A DNA stretch of 64,000 nucleotides from Amborella trichopoda (GCF_000471905.2 NW_006498192.1:2323069-2387068); one strand, 5' to 3'; shown: positions 24,201 to 35,930, counted from the stretch's first letter. Numbers and translations: made by a program. The notes: a model not told the origin generated them from the letters alone.

Positions 24201-27200
24201 GGATCCTAGCTTTGTGGAATCGAATTTCCGACCTATTTGGAATCAACTAATATGGATTTGAGATTCTTTCTTTTATGGAATCAAGATTCCAACATCTTTG
24301 GAATCGAGATTCCTAGGAATTTCGAATCTAGATTCATACTAGTTTGGAATCGAGATTTGACCCAGATTTTTTTTTTTTAAAGTTGTTAACTGAGATTCGA
24401 CCCAGATTGGAATCAAGATTCATAGTAGTTTGGATTTGTGTTTCAGCCCACCTAACAATCGATGTTTTTGACTCCCTTATAATCAAGCATCAAGCAGATT
24501 CATGGATAGTTAGTTTTGATTCTTTATTCTACTTGGCAATGAAGTATTATCAAACCTTTTATAACTTATTATCAAAACAGTTGTCCAATATTGCATACAA
24601 AATTAAATTATGCAACAAAGAGTTTCAGAGCCATTCTTTAATCAACTTGGCGCACATGTATGAGTACATTATTTTTAAATTTCTTGACTTACAATCTCGC
24701 TAATGGATCATTACAATGCACGATTAATGAAATTAGTCTACAAAGAACATAGGCCACTTGATTTTTATTGGTCATTTGTGGCCAAACAAATATGAAATAA
24801 AGATGATTGCCTGGTAACTTGAGATTGGGTGTTGAGTAATTTGACGCTTTGATATGTACGTGTATACTACAAACCGAGGTACTTGATGCTGTGGATTCTA
24901 GATTCAAAACCAAAACGAATCGAAATTCATTGCACATGGAATCGGGAATCAACAAATGTGAAATCAAGATTCAATAAATTTTGGAATCAAGATTTGAAAT
25001 AGTTGGGACCATCATCATCATCATCTTCAAAGCCTTTTCCCAAACCGGAATCAACTATTAATTGAATCAATAGTTGGGACCGAGAATCTATTAATAATGG
25101 GGATTAAGATTTTTAAAACGAAATTCCTAAATTAAGAAATCGAGATTCCTAAACTCCACAAAATGGGTTCCATGACGATTCCCTTTTGGAATCACCGAAT
25201 CGGGGCTCCAAACAGCAATTGCGACCTAGGCAAAGAGATTCTCAAAGCCATAAATTTTATGCTCTGGACATGAAATACAAGATGTATATTATTTTATCTA
25301 TTACTTTCAAAAACACCAAGTCTTAAGTTCCAAAGGCCAATAATGCAACCATGGCAAAGATTTTAGCCTGCGTTATATCAATAATTCCTGTAGCTAACTG
25401 AAGTAACATTCTTTGTTTAATTGGTTTACCTTCTTCTGAAGAATAACAAAGAGAACACTATAACTACCAAATAGACACTCAGATCTGTGTTACCTGAAGT
25501 AATTCTTTACTGTCACCATCCTCCAGGGAAAAGCAAAGAAGAGAGAATAAATACCAAAAACAAACACTCATGTCAGAACCAGAAATTCACAAGCAACTAT
25601 GAATGTCAAGCGGCAACTCAACACTAGTTACAGTTTAGTAAGAACCTGACCAAACATTTATGTTGGGCATCTTAAAACTCATCTGTTATTAGCATACAAT
25701 GTGCTTCCAGTAACCAATGTTAAATAACCAAGTTATACATGAACTGACTCGAAGTAGCTATCATGACTAAAATTCACTAATGTGCTTGCACCCACAAACC
25801 CAGTTGACTTGCAGAAATCATAGCAGACAAATATTAAAAATATGATTATAATAAGGATTTCCTAGATTGTTCCTGGACCAAAATCCCAGATTGCTATATC
25901 CCATTTCCACAACATTGGAGTCACACAAACAGTTAGAAGAATAGAAGGAACACCAGTCAACAATGAAAAGATGCAAACATCATAAACAAGACTTCAGAAA
26001 AATGTACCAGCATATACAACTATAGGACAATGCTGCACTTGTTAAATATGCAAGGATAGTAAAAGAAAAACTGATATCAGGCTATAGAAGAATAGTAACT
26101 AAATATCATAGAATTTAACAAAAGATAAAAACAGAAAGAAAAAGGGCTATCATAGCATTGAACAAATGCCATCTCCAGAATATAGACAATTAGTTATGCA
26201 GGGCACAGTACGTTTTGCAAAATTATTTCCCGCTTTGCAATTAATCTGTCTTTAAAACTTGCAAACTAAGAAACAAAACATGAAACAACGCCCCAACCAC
26301 TTACCTTCTTTTTCATTTAGCATCAAATTGCCAGAAAGCAAATCATTGTGCGCAAACACCACGTCCGACTTCAAAGAGTTTGTTAGTGCCTGTCAAAAAG
26401 TCAATAGAGTGAAGTGAGCAAGTAGTACTTTCAATACAATGATGATTTACTGAAATTATAAATTAAAGTCATTCTAAGAAATAGTACAAAACCAAAATTG
26501 AACTCAAGTACACTATCGAAGAGATTGACATGAAATCAATAAATGAATTTAGCAACATATAAATTTGGATAGACAAGTACTGCCTTTGTGACCTGTTCAT
26601 TATTAACCAATACATATGACCAGACAATATTCTAGCCCTTAACTATCAGCAATTCATGACAATTTGATGGAGAAACAATATCAAGCTCAAATTCTGATGG
26701 TTGCCCTTGTTAACCCCGACCTGACAGGTATTGGAAAAATTTTCAGAGACAAAAGACAGTATTACCCTGTTATCCTTCTTGAAATCCATTCATCATGCCG
26801 ACTCTACTACAGTTGAGGCCTTCTCCCTCCTCGTAGGCTTCAAATGTTTAAATACCACCGGAATAAGACCATGTCAAGCTCAACTTACGGTTTCTCCCTC
26901 AGCAATGCCTGCCCAGTGGGTATTGGAGGATTCAGGGTCAAAGATGCTACTACCCTGTTATCTTTCTCTATATCCATTGGTCATGCCGACTTCACAACAG
27001 CTGACGCCTTCGCCCTCCTCGAAGGCCTCAAATGTTTCAATCAAGCTTGAAGCCCGTTTTTGGTCATAGAGGAGGGCTCCAAAAAAGTAGTCTCTTGGGC
27101 TTCTAAAGCTTCAGCATGACCCATGAAGACTAAAACAGGTTTTTGACGAGACTTTTGAATTATGCAGGTCTATGCATATCTTCTTTCACCATGCGTGGCG

Positions 27201-30200
27201 TGAGGCAAATTTCAAAGTTGATAGCCTTGCAAAGAGTAAAGACAGCGCAATAGCAAGAACCACGATAGGGAACCCTTTAGCACCTTTTTGAGCTTTGGCT
27301 GCCAGATGTTTCCACTCACTTTGGATATAACGTCACAGAATTTTTGGATGTAAAATTGTTTGTCAAAAGGCTTTTTTTGGCTATGTACAGAGAGCACCAT
27401 GCTTGTGAGCTGCTATACTTATTTTGTATCAAAACTCTGAGTTTAATTCTACCAGTAACACTTGATCCAAAATAAAAAATAAAAAAAATTCATGAAGAAA
27501 TAATATGGGGTGAAAATTTTAGTGATGAACTAGCCGCTCTTCGGTGCAAGCTCTGTTGTGATTTCGATGGCAACCCGATAATTGCTTAATTGAAATTTGA
27601 GGCTATGGTTTGGAAATTTCACAGATTTTCATTTGTCGATTGATGCACAAGAATAAGCTCTGTTGTGATTTCGATGGCAAACCAGTAATTGCTTAATTGA
27701 AATTTAAGGCTATGGTTTGGAAATTTAACAAATTATTAGTCATCAATTGATGCACAAAAATTAAAATTTCCCATGAAGATTCAGAGTATCAATGCATATT
27801 CACTACAGCCTAATATTGGCTAGCGATAACTCAATTTAGCCAAAGAAAAAGTAACATCAACAATATCATGCAGAGGTAAGGTACTACAATCAAGACAGCC
27901 ACAAAATTTATTCTACAACCCTCTGACAACAGTTGAAGTAATCATTCCTTCACAACTAATGATACATATAATCATCAGCCCAATATAGAACATACTGCAA
28001 AAAATGCAAGCCAACTTATAAAATTTTAAAACAGAAAGAAATACCAAAACCTAATTGAAAAAGAAATTTACCTAAAATTAGCCAAAATTCAACAAATAAA
28101 CATTGGTAGACAACATCTGTGCTAGTTTTACACTGCCAAGAAGAGACGAATTATAAGGCAATGCACTACATCAGGACAAACATTCTGGTGGTTACCTTGA
28201 GCTCCATAACCTCATCTTGGATCTCCTGGAAAGATATTGTATCATATCTTTTCTGCTTCTCACTATCATCAAATTTAATACCAGAAGCTGCAAATTAGGA
28301 TCAGTCAGCAAACAATTGACAGCACATGAGCATCACTAAGAAAGTGAACGAGTTGCAAAGGATGCCTAAGCAACTTTTCATAAATTTCTTTCTGAAGAAA
28401 TAACTACCATATAAATCACATCCATCTAACATATAAAAGATTTAACTTATTTGGAGTACAATAACACTGTTTCCTTCTGGCACAATGTGGCTAATCACCT
28501 CAACCCATCAGATGTGAAATCGGGTGGCTGTGTGCGTACAATCAACTACCATGCAGTCTGAGAAAACTTCTCCAATTTTGTGCCGAGAAATGACATACCC
28601 CAGCCATCCAATTTTCCACCTGAGCGCTTGGATTGCTGTAACCTTTATGTACAAAAAAAGGTAACAGGTCTCATTGTATCCAATCCCTAATTTATAATTG
28701 GTAGCCATGCATGTACAGAACTCACGAAGCACTTCAAGACAAAAACAAAAAACTACCAAAGAGGACGACCTCTCTCAAGAAACTTATAAATATCATCCCA
28801 TAGCTGGGGCTCTTTGGATCCTGGTACTTCCACCTGATGGAAAGTACAAAGTTGTCTTGCTATTTCAGCAGCAATTTTTGGCTGGCTCATATCTGTCAGA
28901 AAAAAAGACAAAATCAAAAAAACAAAGAAGAAGTTTCATGCACGTATTATGATAATATCAATCAATTTGGGATGTGGAATTATCCTATGTTTTCTTGAAT
29001 TCTTAGAAAGAAAGGTGAGTTCTAACTTATTTCAATTTTCAAAAGAAGCTGGATCAACAGCGGACTATCTTGCATACTTAACTATTTAAGAGTTTTCTGG
29101 TCTTTTTCTGGAACATGACAATGTATAAGTGCTATCTAGAGTATGTAGCAGCCAAACTAAAAAACAATCAAGCTGCCATGGCAGTTGAATACTTTTCCTA
29201 TTACCTTCATCTTCCATTCTTTTACATAGAGAGTTCATAGAGAATGACAAGCTCATGGCTTGCAAATTTTCTGCCCGCGGGGGAGAGGGACCTCAATTGT
29301 AAAACCTTGTATCATGAAAATTACAAACCAAGTTGCAACATTCTTATTCATATACACCATTTTTTAAAATTGGTTCAATGTTTTGTTTAAACTATGTTAT
29401 GTGCAGAATTATGCAAGATAATTGCAAATTGGTAATGGAGAATTCACTTTTCCCATATAATTTATCCTTCATTTATTTTGTTCAAAGGTTCAGTATTTTG
29501 CTTTAGATCATACGTGGTTTGCAGGACCAGACAAGTTACTACTTGTTATGGCTCAGAGCATCTCATACATGGGTTTGGGTTGGCAGGGACGAATGTATAG
29601 TTAAGCATAGGGTGAAGTGTTAGGATGCTTTATGTTTTCAGTAGAGAGGTTCCACTAGTTCCACATGAGGGTAGATGGTACCTAGGATTTCCATAATTGG
29701 ATAAAACCGGTACCGGTCAATGAGGTAGGTACAGGGATTACTATCACAGCACAGTGATGAAGCAAGAAAGCTACACACGGTAAGATTGATTACGGTTGAG
29801 GACCCCAGAAATTAGGAAGTACATAATGCCACAGGTAGTGGTTGTTTTTTTTTCCCTTAATTCTCTTTTGCAGTTTCCTGCAACATGTGTGTGCACCTTA
29901 TTCACAATATCGTTAAATTGATAACCACAGGGCTCAATCCTGAAGACCAACTTCTAAGTGATTGGCTCAGTTGAAGAAAAATACTCTGCACAACCAACTA
30001 GGCCAGATGGAGAATTTTCTTAGCATGCTTCTCATGTCTGACTTTGCAAAAATTTTATGGATTCCTATTCAACTTTTTGTGAATCTGAAAGGGGCCTAGG
30101 AGAAGAACAATCTGTGAAAATTTCATGAGAACAGGTTCAAAATGGGGGAGAACATTTTTCAACTGTGTCAAAAAAACAGAAACTTTGTTTTATGGATCAT

Positions 30201-33200
30201 GGGATTTCAAAGAGAGAGAGGGGAGGGGGGGGGGGGGGGGGGGGGCGTTGGACCTGCTACTCACTGATCCCAAGCCCACGTTGGTTCTGAGTTGGCTTGG
30301 TGATTTTTTAAACTAGTTTTGTATATTTTCTTGGCAGATGTTGGTTCCTTCCTTTCATTTTCAAATTTGCAAAATCAGCAATTTGTCCTATGTTTTCCTC
30401 ATACTCTCTTTAACATACTCTTTCACATACTTTACTACGCCAACTAAGAAAATAACAAATAACACTCGCTTATAACCCCTCTATAATCACAAGTGAAGAG
30501 AAACTACATGAATGTATCTTAATGTTTACGTCCTTCTTTTTAACAGCTAAAAAATTAATTTAATAATATATTCTAATGCTCAATAGATGGATAGTTTATC
30601 AAGTAAAATTTTTACCCGATGGAGAAAGAGTTCGAGCATCAATGAAAGATTGCACCATCCCATTCCCAAATACACCAAGCAACTTTGCCCCAAATCCAGC
30701 AGCTGAAAGATAGCATATGGCCTAAAGCAAACAGAAGGTAAGTAAATGCCAAAGTGGCCAGCAAAAAAAAGAATCTGATAATATTTAAAGCATCGAAAAT
30801 ACACTGTGATGAAGTTAACAATATATAGTTTAATTTATTAGGTTAGTAAATAATGGTCATGTGAGCATCCAACAAAATTATATGATATGGTTCAAGAAAA
30901 CAAATAAAAAGCAATAAGCAACTCTCAAACGCCTAATGAGGAGGAAATTTTAAAAGATATAGACGAGGGGCAAAACTAGAAAACAAATAAATATAGAACA
31001 AGCACATCCACATCTTCAATTAGAAAAATCAATCTACAGGTCGATGAAAAATTCAAAACAACACATCAATAATGACAATAAACTACCACTTGTCTTTTTC
31101 AATATAACTGGTGTCTATCAATATAACATATAAAATTGCCATGTACTATAAAATTATCAGTGTCATGAGGTTGAATCGGGCACTTCTTAACAAGCAATTC
31201 AAAAATGTATTGAATGTGATGAAGCTAAAACAAAATTAGGTTGAAGAATTGCTTCTTCATAAAGTAATTATGTCCTCTCACAACTTTATAAATGGGGGAG
31301 CTTCATGAGGTATAGGGATTTAGAATACCTAGGAAACATTGGTAAAGATGTTGCTACGTAGAAGAAAGACGTTTTTACCAAAAACAATATATTCAATCAA
31401 ATAAATCTGTTAAAAAGAAAACATATTGTCCATGTAATATTACCACAGAATAGACATTATGTACAAATCTCCAAACATATACTTATGTAGTATTTAATTT
31501 CAATTATTCATAATACAATAATTTCATAAATTTCTTAGATTTTCATTCGTCGCAATCCCTTGAGGACTATTTTGGTCCTTCGACCTGAAGATCTTTGGAT
31601 TGCTATCATGCAACTAGAGCTAGAATAAGGAGTGAAGCATCTCTTAGAGACAAAAATAAAAGTAATTGAAGTAAACAAATCCACATGGCTGATACCATAC
31701 TCTTATAAAAATGGAAGGCTATAAGTCTCACCATAAAAATCTCCAGTAAAAGATTTCATATTCAAGTTTGCTACTTCACCCACACTCCATGGTGTCTTTA
31801 TCAAGAGGTAAATAAACAAAATCTCAGACATAATTTTTCTAGTCACGAAATATTTTTGCCCACATTGTCATAAAAATGGAATGAGAACACTATATTTTCT
31901 GCATTTGAAACTCTTAATAAAAGGGAAATTAAAGTTTCACACTCAAGAACAAATTAAATCAAAACAAGCAAACCTTGTCTGAGAAACCATGCAACTGGTT
32001 TGTACTTTCTGGTAGTTTCTAGATGCTGGTGTTGAAGCCTCATAATAATTTTTGCTAATGGAAATTACATATTAATACTACCAAATAACTTGAGGATGCT
32101 ACGTATAAATTATCAAACACATAGAACACTCAATAAGACCAAAAGACATCGATCCCTTTGATTCCCTCCATAAGCACGAGTCTAATGACTTTTTTATTTT
32201 GAAAAGGATTCCAAATGGTGGTCACCAATTTTCTATAGTATTTTGGTAACACTCTCAGCCATTTGATCTTAATTGGACAGTTTAGAGTGCATACCACTAA
32301 TTGAATTTTATTTTATTTTTTACACATCGATTGGGCTGATATTTTCACCCCCACACACCTAAAAAAGTACAAATAAAAATAATTCTAAATAATAAAGCCC
32401 AAAGTACCCCTGCAATTTTGCAAGAGTATATTTCTCACTTTATTTTGTTAGAATTATTTTTTATATCTTTTTCAGCTATGCCCAAATGAGGCAGACCACC
32501 CTTAAAATTTCAGCCCAAGCCAATTTGTAATTTAAAAAAATTCAAATAGTGCACACTCTCAACAATCTAGTCAAGATCAAACGGTTGAGTGTCATCTACA
32601 TTGCCCTAAATATTAGGAAGCTTTTTCCCTTTCCTTTTTTTTTCATTGGTAATCTGCATGAGCAAATGTTTTAGTAAAATCTGGAATCATATTTGTGAAA
32701 GTGAGATAGTTAGTAAAGTTGAGGTTACCAATACTTACGTGTAATCACTGAAGACATTTCCATGCCACTAGACCAGTATGAAAATGCCATTAGAGAGAAG
32801 AATGGCAAAGAAACTGGAAACAAAATGAAGCAATATAAGCAAGTAATTTCAAAAATTGAATGTTTGAAGTTTCCAAGGGAGTCACATTCATCAGAAAAGG
32901 TACAACACCAGCCATAACACATAAAAAAGACATACTGCTTTAAAAGTAAATCATCATGCTGTTCAGCAATAGTTGACTGAGTCCAAATGACAATGGCCAT
33001 GCCAGTATATTGTTGGGAGATTTTTAACTGCTCGATAACATTACTGTCTTATTTTTCACATCAACCAATAGTTAGCACTTAGCAGCCTATTTGTTGGTTC
33101 CAAACAAGATGAATTGCACCAAAAGAGAGACAATGAATGCAATAATATTACCTTTGTTACTTTGTAAATGCAGGTACAGAAAACTGCTTCCTATCTAAAA

Positions 33201-34658
33201 GAGCATCAATACTAGTATCTATGTAATAACAATGTGGTGAAACTCAAATTACCAATCAAAAAAAGTTTCTAAAAAGAAAAATGGAAGTAAATTTAAAAAT
33301 CAACTGAACAATAGCATAAACGCATTAAGTTCATTTAATTAGGATAAGACATTTAAACCCAAAAACAAAAAAAAAACAAAAGGTTTCAGAGTCCTTGGCT
33401 CTAACCTGCAATTCTCGTTGCCGATTAATTACATATTCAGTGTTAGGGCCAAAAAGTCTAACAGTAACAAGAGAAACCTTCCCATTGTCTTCTTTTACAG
33501 AAACCTTTAATACTGTAACATGATCAATACAAAGGAGAACAGTGAATTTCACTTCAATGTATTTGCATAAAGAAAAGAGATGGGCACACAGATAAAAGGT
33601 AAGAATGCGACAAAAGAGCAGAAATGTAAGTTTCAAAAACGATCCATCCATCACTATCTACTTTCAAGACAAATTTTGCATAAACATGACCACAGATTTA
33701 TTTGAGCAAGTAGACAACAGCATTGCATGTTGGAAATGATCCAGTGTGGCAAGTACTACTAAACCAATAGAAGATATAAAATAAAAACAACCAATATCCC
33801 ACACAACTAATGCCTACCGAGGATAATTTATAATAGCAGAAGAAAGATTGGCATGGAAGTCCAACTTACCCATTTAAGATATATATGATATATATGACAG
33901 TTTTAGAGAAATAAAGAATGAATAAACGCCAAATATTTACCCACAAGAAACTTCCATAAACCCTAGGAACATGGAAAAATAAATCTTATTTTGCTATGTT
34001 TAGCATATTTTCTTCAGATAATTAAATAACATTTTTTCCAGGATTATGCCTCAAGCTACTTTACAACTTATGCTTCTTCAAACTAAGCCCAAACCTTTCT
34101 ATGCCTTTGAGTTACTTTTTGAAGTAAAAAGCTATTCACTAAAATAGGCGAAACAGTGCCTTCAAGTTAACCAATTACACAACAATGAACAGGATTGATT
34201 TTTTATAAGCCATGCATAAGATTGCATTTTGATGTTATAACATAAGATTGTTCCTGGAATATGGGGATGGCTATGAAACAGCTAAGAAAACAAATCCTAT
34301 GTTTGAATTTTTAAAGTAATGTAACATCAGCAATCCAAACCAGTGATACTTCCCATTCAACCAAAAGCTCACTGTATGATTGGGCAAAAATAATGACAAT
34401 TAGAAAGAACTTTAAAACCAGTAGAGAATGATCCCTACAAATTTTACTTACAGAGGTTTGTGATCCCTCCGGACACAGTTTCAATTGAGAAACGCGAATC
34501 TTCCAAGCAAGACCACTTCTTAAACAAACTCTTGCACAAATCTCTGCACCCATAAGAAGAAAACCCAGCACAAAAAAGACTTCAAAAACAGGAAGAAGTA
34601 CAAATTCTATTGAAGCTGGAAAACTCGAGAGAGAAAGACAAATATAAACCAACGAATA

Positions 34659-34696
<38 letters not shown>

Positions 34697-34838
34697 GATA
34701 CACGATTTTGGGTTTCATTTGCGGAAGGGGGAGAGAGATGTAAATGGTGATGGGAGAAGCGGGGAGGTCTGGAAATGTGTGCTCTGCTGCTTCAGAAATC
34801 TCTTCCATGGCTTCCGTTCCATTTTCCTTGGCCCCCAT
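17607..34838 (-). CDS. CEK4: Ethanolamine/choline kinase, 11 exons, 378 aa
   Basis: This gene phosphorylates ethanolamine (and perhaps choline) with ATP, the first step of the CDP-ethanolamine branch of the Kennedy pathway. It matches Arabidopsis At2g26830 (EMB1187/CEK4, about 374 aa) along its whole length. Splicing 34702-34838, 34452-34543, 33406-33512, 30616-30721, 28770-28892, 28196-28287, 26305-26389, 20309-20414, 20136-20202, 17943-18035 and 17607-17735 gives 1137 nt with every phase consistent. Visible motifs are SGGITNLL (res. 70-77), TVRLFGPNTEYVINR in exon 3, the phosphotransferase motif HNDLLSGN (233-240) and the choline-kinase motif IDFEYGSYSYRGYD (from 253). I chose the ATG at 34838 because its context is strong (A at -3, G at +4) and MGAKEN resembles the orthologue; an in-frame ATG at 34853 would add five residues. 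Ten of eleven exons join with GT-AG; exon 10 ends at a GC donor. About 93% of the span is intron. Choline versus ethanolamine preference is inferred from similarity only. Confidence 0.95.
17943..18035 (-). CDS. CEK4: Kinase exon 10 (GC donor)
   Basis: Codes VSDEDLEALYVETNCFMLAS then HIYWALWALIQ. Acceptor CTGCAG. The exon ends CAG followed by GCAAAC. There is no GT nearby that keeps the conserved IQ-AKMSP junction, so a GC-AG intron (17736-17942) is the best reading. Confidence 0.9.
18189..18246. repeat. (GT)n-(GA)n microsatellite in kinase intron 9
   Basis: About thirteen GT units pass into about sixteen GA units. Read from the gene strand this is a CT then CA tract. Confidence 0.95.
19199..19545. 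mobile_element. MITE in kinase intron 9 (CCTGTTTGGAT termini)
   Basis: The left end ACCCTGTTTGGATGTAC and the right end AATTGTAATCCAAACAGGAC are inverted copies of CCTGTTTGGATNTAC. The interior is AT-rich and non-coding. A duplicated CCTGTTTG occurs just inside the left end (19253). Target duplication not resolved. Confidence 0.5.
20136..20202 (-). CDS. CEK4: Kinase exon 9
   Basis: Codes CPDKETQCHFFRHYLNPEKP plus EE. Acceptor TTGTAG, donor GTATGT. Separated from exon 8 by only 106 nt. Confidence 0.94.
20309..20414 (-). CDS. CEK4: Kinase exon 8 (choline-kinase motif)
   Basis: Codes KLYLIDFEYGSYSYRGYDIA and on to ANHFNEYAGFDCDYS. Asp254 of IDFEY is the expected metal ligand. Acceptor TCCCAG, donor GTATGT. 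Preceded by the 5.9 kb intron 7. Confidence 0.96.
21241..21326. repeat. Tandem duplication, unit about 51 bp
   Basis: TCTAATGCTTTTTCCTTTTG...AAGTATTATGAG occurs twice in succession in kinase intron 7. Confidence 0.75.
21521..21915. mobile_element. Fold-back element, family 2 copy B (kinase intron 7)
   Basis: Left arm GGATGCACAAGCAACCCTTC pairs with right-arm GAAAGGGTGCTTGTGCACCC. Pairing continues through the interior to a centre of GAACAAAATACCC and its inverted copy GGGTATTTTGTTC separated by about 13 bases. The entire element is a near-perfect hairpin and non-coding. Confidence 0.85.
22680..23215. repeat. Family 4 repeat (AACCGGCC-rich ends), copy 1
   Basis: Shares with 39240-39800 GC-rich ends (CGAACCGGCC, GGTGAACCGGTC) and an AT-rich core. 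The core runs TGATTAAACAAAGCACATCC then AAATGAAGTTGAAAATTAGT then GGGATTTTAA. Probably a non-autonomous DNA element; ends and target duplication not defined. Confidence 0.6.
23596..23625. repeat. (CA)n microsatellite
   Basis: About fourteen CA units in kinase intron 7, ending in ATATGC. Confidence 0.95.
24017..25216. mobile_element. GAATC/GATTC-studded element with inverted ends (kinase intron 7)
   Basis: I count about 22 GAATC and at least 12 GATTC in 1.2 kb. They are grouped in two zones (24024-24440 and 24890-25205) around a middle of about 450 bases that has few. Many form the near-palindrome GGAATCGAGATTCC. The left end (TGTTGGCAACGATTCTGAATC) resembles the inverted right end (TGTTTGGAGCCCCGATTCGG). 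Short motifs clustered under both termini in both orientations are typical of transposase-binding subterminal repeats of hAT or CACTA elements. I infer a non-autonomous DNA transposon. No transposase frame is visible. Confidence 0.55.
26305..26389 (-). CDS. CEK4: Kinase exon 7 (catalytic HNDLLSGN)
   Basis: Codes ALTNSLKSDVVFAHNDLLSG plus NLMLNEKE. The aspartate of HND (res. 235) is the expected catalytic base. Acceptor TTGACAG, donor GTAAGT. Confidence 0.96.
26660..27480 (+). mobile_element. LINE 3' fragment (RNase H), antisense in kinase intron 6
   Basis: Plus-strand frames show LLSFSISIGHADFTTADAFA followed by LLEGLKCFN, the RNase H block of plant L1-type LINEs (compare TTAEACALLEGLKIFN at 56015-56239). 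The block occurs twice in tandem, at about 26677-26880 and 26877-27060, with the first copy more diverged. The fragment is 5'-truncated, has disrupted frames and ends in an A-rich tail near 27470-27490. It lies antisense to the host gene. Confidence 0.65.
27549..27764. repeat. Tandem duplication, unit 107 bp
   Basis: The segment from CTCTGTTGTGATTTCGATGG to ATTGATGCACAA occurs twice head to tail, about 90% identical, in kinase intron 6. Confidence 0.9.
28196..28287 (-). CDS. CEK4: Kinase exon 6
   Basis: Codes ASGIKFDDSEKQKRYDTISF ... VMELK. Acceptor TTTGCAG, donor GTAACC. Confidence 0.93.
28485..28690. mobile_element. Family 3 MITE remnant filling kinase intron 5
   Basis: The right end GGTCTCATTGTATCCAATCCC and the phrase TGACATACCCCAGCCATCCAAT match the family 3 type (8152, 54621; also 19860-19950, where GACACACCCCAGCCATCTG and GGTCTCACTGTATGCAATCCC recur). 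It makes up about 40% of the 482-nt intron. Confidence 0.45.
28770..28892 (-). CDS. CEK4: Kinase exon 5
   Basis: Codes DMSQPKIAAEIARQLCTFHQ through VPGSKEPQLWDDIYKFLER. Acceptor CTGACAG; donor G|GTCGTC is weak but keeps phase and agrees with the orthologue. Confidence 0.92.
30218..30245. repeat. Poly(G) tract in kinase intron 4
   Basis: About 25 G with one interruption, read as poly(C) in the transcript. Length is likely unreliable in the assembly. Confidence 0.9.
30616..30721 (-). CDS. CEK4: Kinase exon 4
   Basis: Codes AICYLSAAGFGAKLLG ... GMVQSFIDARTLSPS. Acceptor TTTAG, donor GTAAAA. Flanked by introns of 2684 and 1723 nt. Confidence 0.95.
32241..32607. mobile_element. Fold-back element, family 2 copy C (kinase intron 3)
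   Basis: Left arm ACTCTCAGCCATTTGATCTT pairs with right arm AAGATCAAACGGTTGAGTGT. The centre has AAAGTACCCCTGCAATTTTGC / GCAAGAGTATAT. Non-coding. More diverged than copies A, B and D. Confidence 0.7.
33406..33512 (-). CDS. CEK4: Kinase exon 3
   Basis: Codes LLKVSVKEDNG ... VRLFGPNTEYVINRQRELQ, the ATP-loop region of the N-lobe. Acceptor TTACAG, donor GTTAGA. Confidence 0.95.
34452..34543 (-). CDS. CEK4: Kinase exon 2
   Basis: Codes DLCKSLFKKW ... SGGITNL. Acceptor GGTGCAG, donor GTAAGT. Confidence 0.93.
34660..34693. repeat. (GA)n microsatellite at the start of kinase intron 1
   Basis: About seventeen GA units, read as (CT)n directly after the exon 1 donor on the gene strand. Confidence 0.95.
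34702..34838 (-). CDS. CEK4: Kinase exon 1
   Basis: Codes residues 1-45 plus two bases of codon 46 (ends ...SLPLPQMKPKI, matching the SLPLPQM of the orthologue). Donor GTATCC. Intron 1 (34544-34701, 158 nt) begins in a long CT microsatellite. Confidence 0.9.
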
Positions 34839-35020
34839 TATTACCACCACCATCCAAGCAATTCTTAATCCGAACACGAGTTTCTCTCCCTCAAATCGGA
34901 CCAAAGTTCTCTCCAAAGTCTCCAGATATTTAGGATCAAGTTCGGAATAAATAGGTGAGTGAATTTCACCGCATTTTCATTTGACCAATTCCAGTAGAGA
35001 GAGAGAGAGAGGGAGCATCA
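34839..35020 (-). promoter_or_regulatory. Probable 5' UTR and core promoter of the kinase gene
   Basis: A weak TATA-like CCTATTTATTCC lies on the minus strand at 34944-34955, about 105 bases upstream of the chosen ATG. A CT-rich tract at 34996-35011 lies just upstream, a frequent feature of plant core promoters. No other ATG precedes 34853 in this leader on the coding frame. Confidence 0.4.
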
Positions 35021-35269
35021 AGCCTCTAGCCCAGCCTAGAGAGAGGATGGGGGTTAAATTTCCATATTAATAAATTTATTAATGGGTTTTTCCAAAACAG
35101 GAGATGACGACAAAAAAATATTTTATTACTGGGCTTTAGATTTTTGTGTTATTCTCTATAGCGTTAAAAGGCTGAAGGAGACGCATGGAGAGGAATAATA
35201 AACGTATAGGAATATCTCTTAGGAATAAATGTAAGAAGACTATTTACCTTTTGCATAAAAATAAAACTT

Positions 35270-35455
35270 TATTATTTACAGCCACTTGATGTGATAGCTT
35301 GGGTTTGACATCAAAGTTGAGAAATGTTTTTTTACATCTTTGAGTTTGATTAATGAATTCAATCAATCGATTTTACATCCAATAGTCAAGATTAGGTATG
35401 ATGATGTTGTATAAAAGGTAAATGGTTTCATCATATACTTTTTCAACACATTTAT
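35270..35455. repeat. Family 3-like MITE remnant
   Basis: Shares GATAGCTTGGGTTTGACATC, TTTTACATCCAATAGTCAAG and GGTAAATGGTTTCATCATATAC with the family 3 elements at 8152 and 58622. Ends eroded. Confidence 0.45.
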
Positions 35456-35465
35456 TGACGTTCGT

Positions 35466-35930
35466 GGATAGGGGTGGCAATGGATCCGACTAGACCCAAG
35501 TCGGGATCGGTATACCCGACCTTGGATGTGGGTCCAAATTTTGGTCTCGAATATTATTTGGGTCTGGGTCTGGGTCTGGGTCCGGGTCCAACCACATCTG
35601 ACCCGTACCAGTAGTCATAGGATATATGATGGCAATCATCTGTCTTTAGACGCACACGCTAGCTATTCATATTATCATAATATTGACAATATTTATAATA
35701 TTATCGGTAAAACAAAAAAAAGTTTATAGCCATAGAGTATATGATGATAAAAAAAATAAATAAATAAATAAAAAGAGAAAGGAGCTCATAGTTATAGGAT
35801 GCCAATGGATCCGACTAGACCCGAGACCCGACAAGTAGACCTGGGACTCAATGGGTCAGGGTACACGATTTTAAACCCAAATGCTATTCGAATCTGGGTC
35901 CAAGTCCAGCCAAACCCCGCTCGTTGCCTC
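35466..35930. mobile_element. hAT-like non-autonomous repeat(s), TAGGGGTGGCAATG end, GGGTCTGGGTCT-rich
   Basis: The left end ATAGGGGTGGCAATGGATCC is the terminus seen in many plant hAT-derived short elements. It is followed by (GGGTCT)n-type GC-rich sequence. A second partial copy starts near 35800 (CAATGGATCCGACTAGACCC). No coding capacity. 37340-37580 and 39950-40270 hold further GC-rich GGGCCAGGCC-type relatives. Confidence 0.5.

Noticed and set aside
34311-34916. 201-codon minus-strand frame read as one protein
   Set aside because: It starts at a TTG, runs through exon 1 of the kinase, across the CT-rich intron 1 and over exon 2 in the wrong frame. The spliced gene explains the conserved parts.
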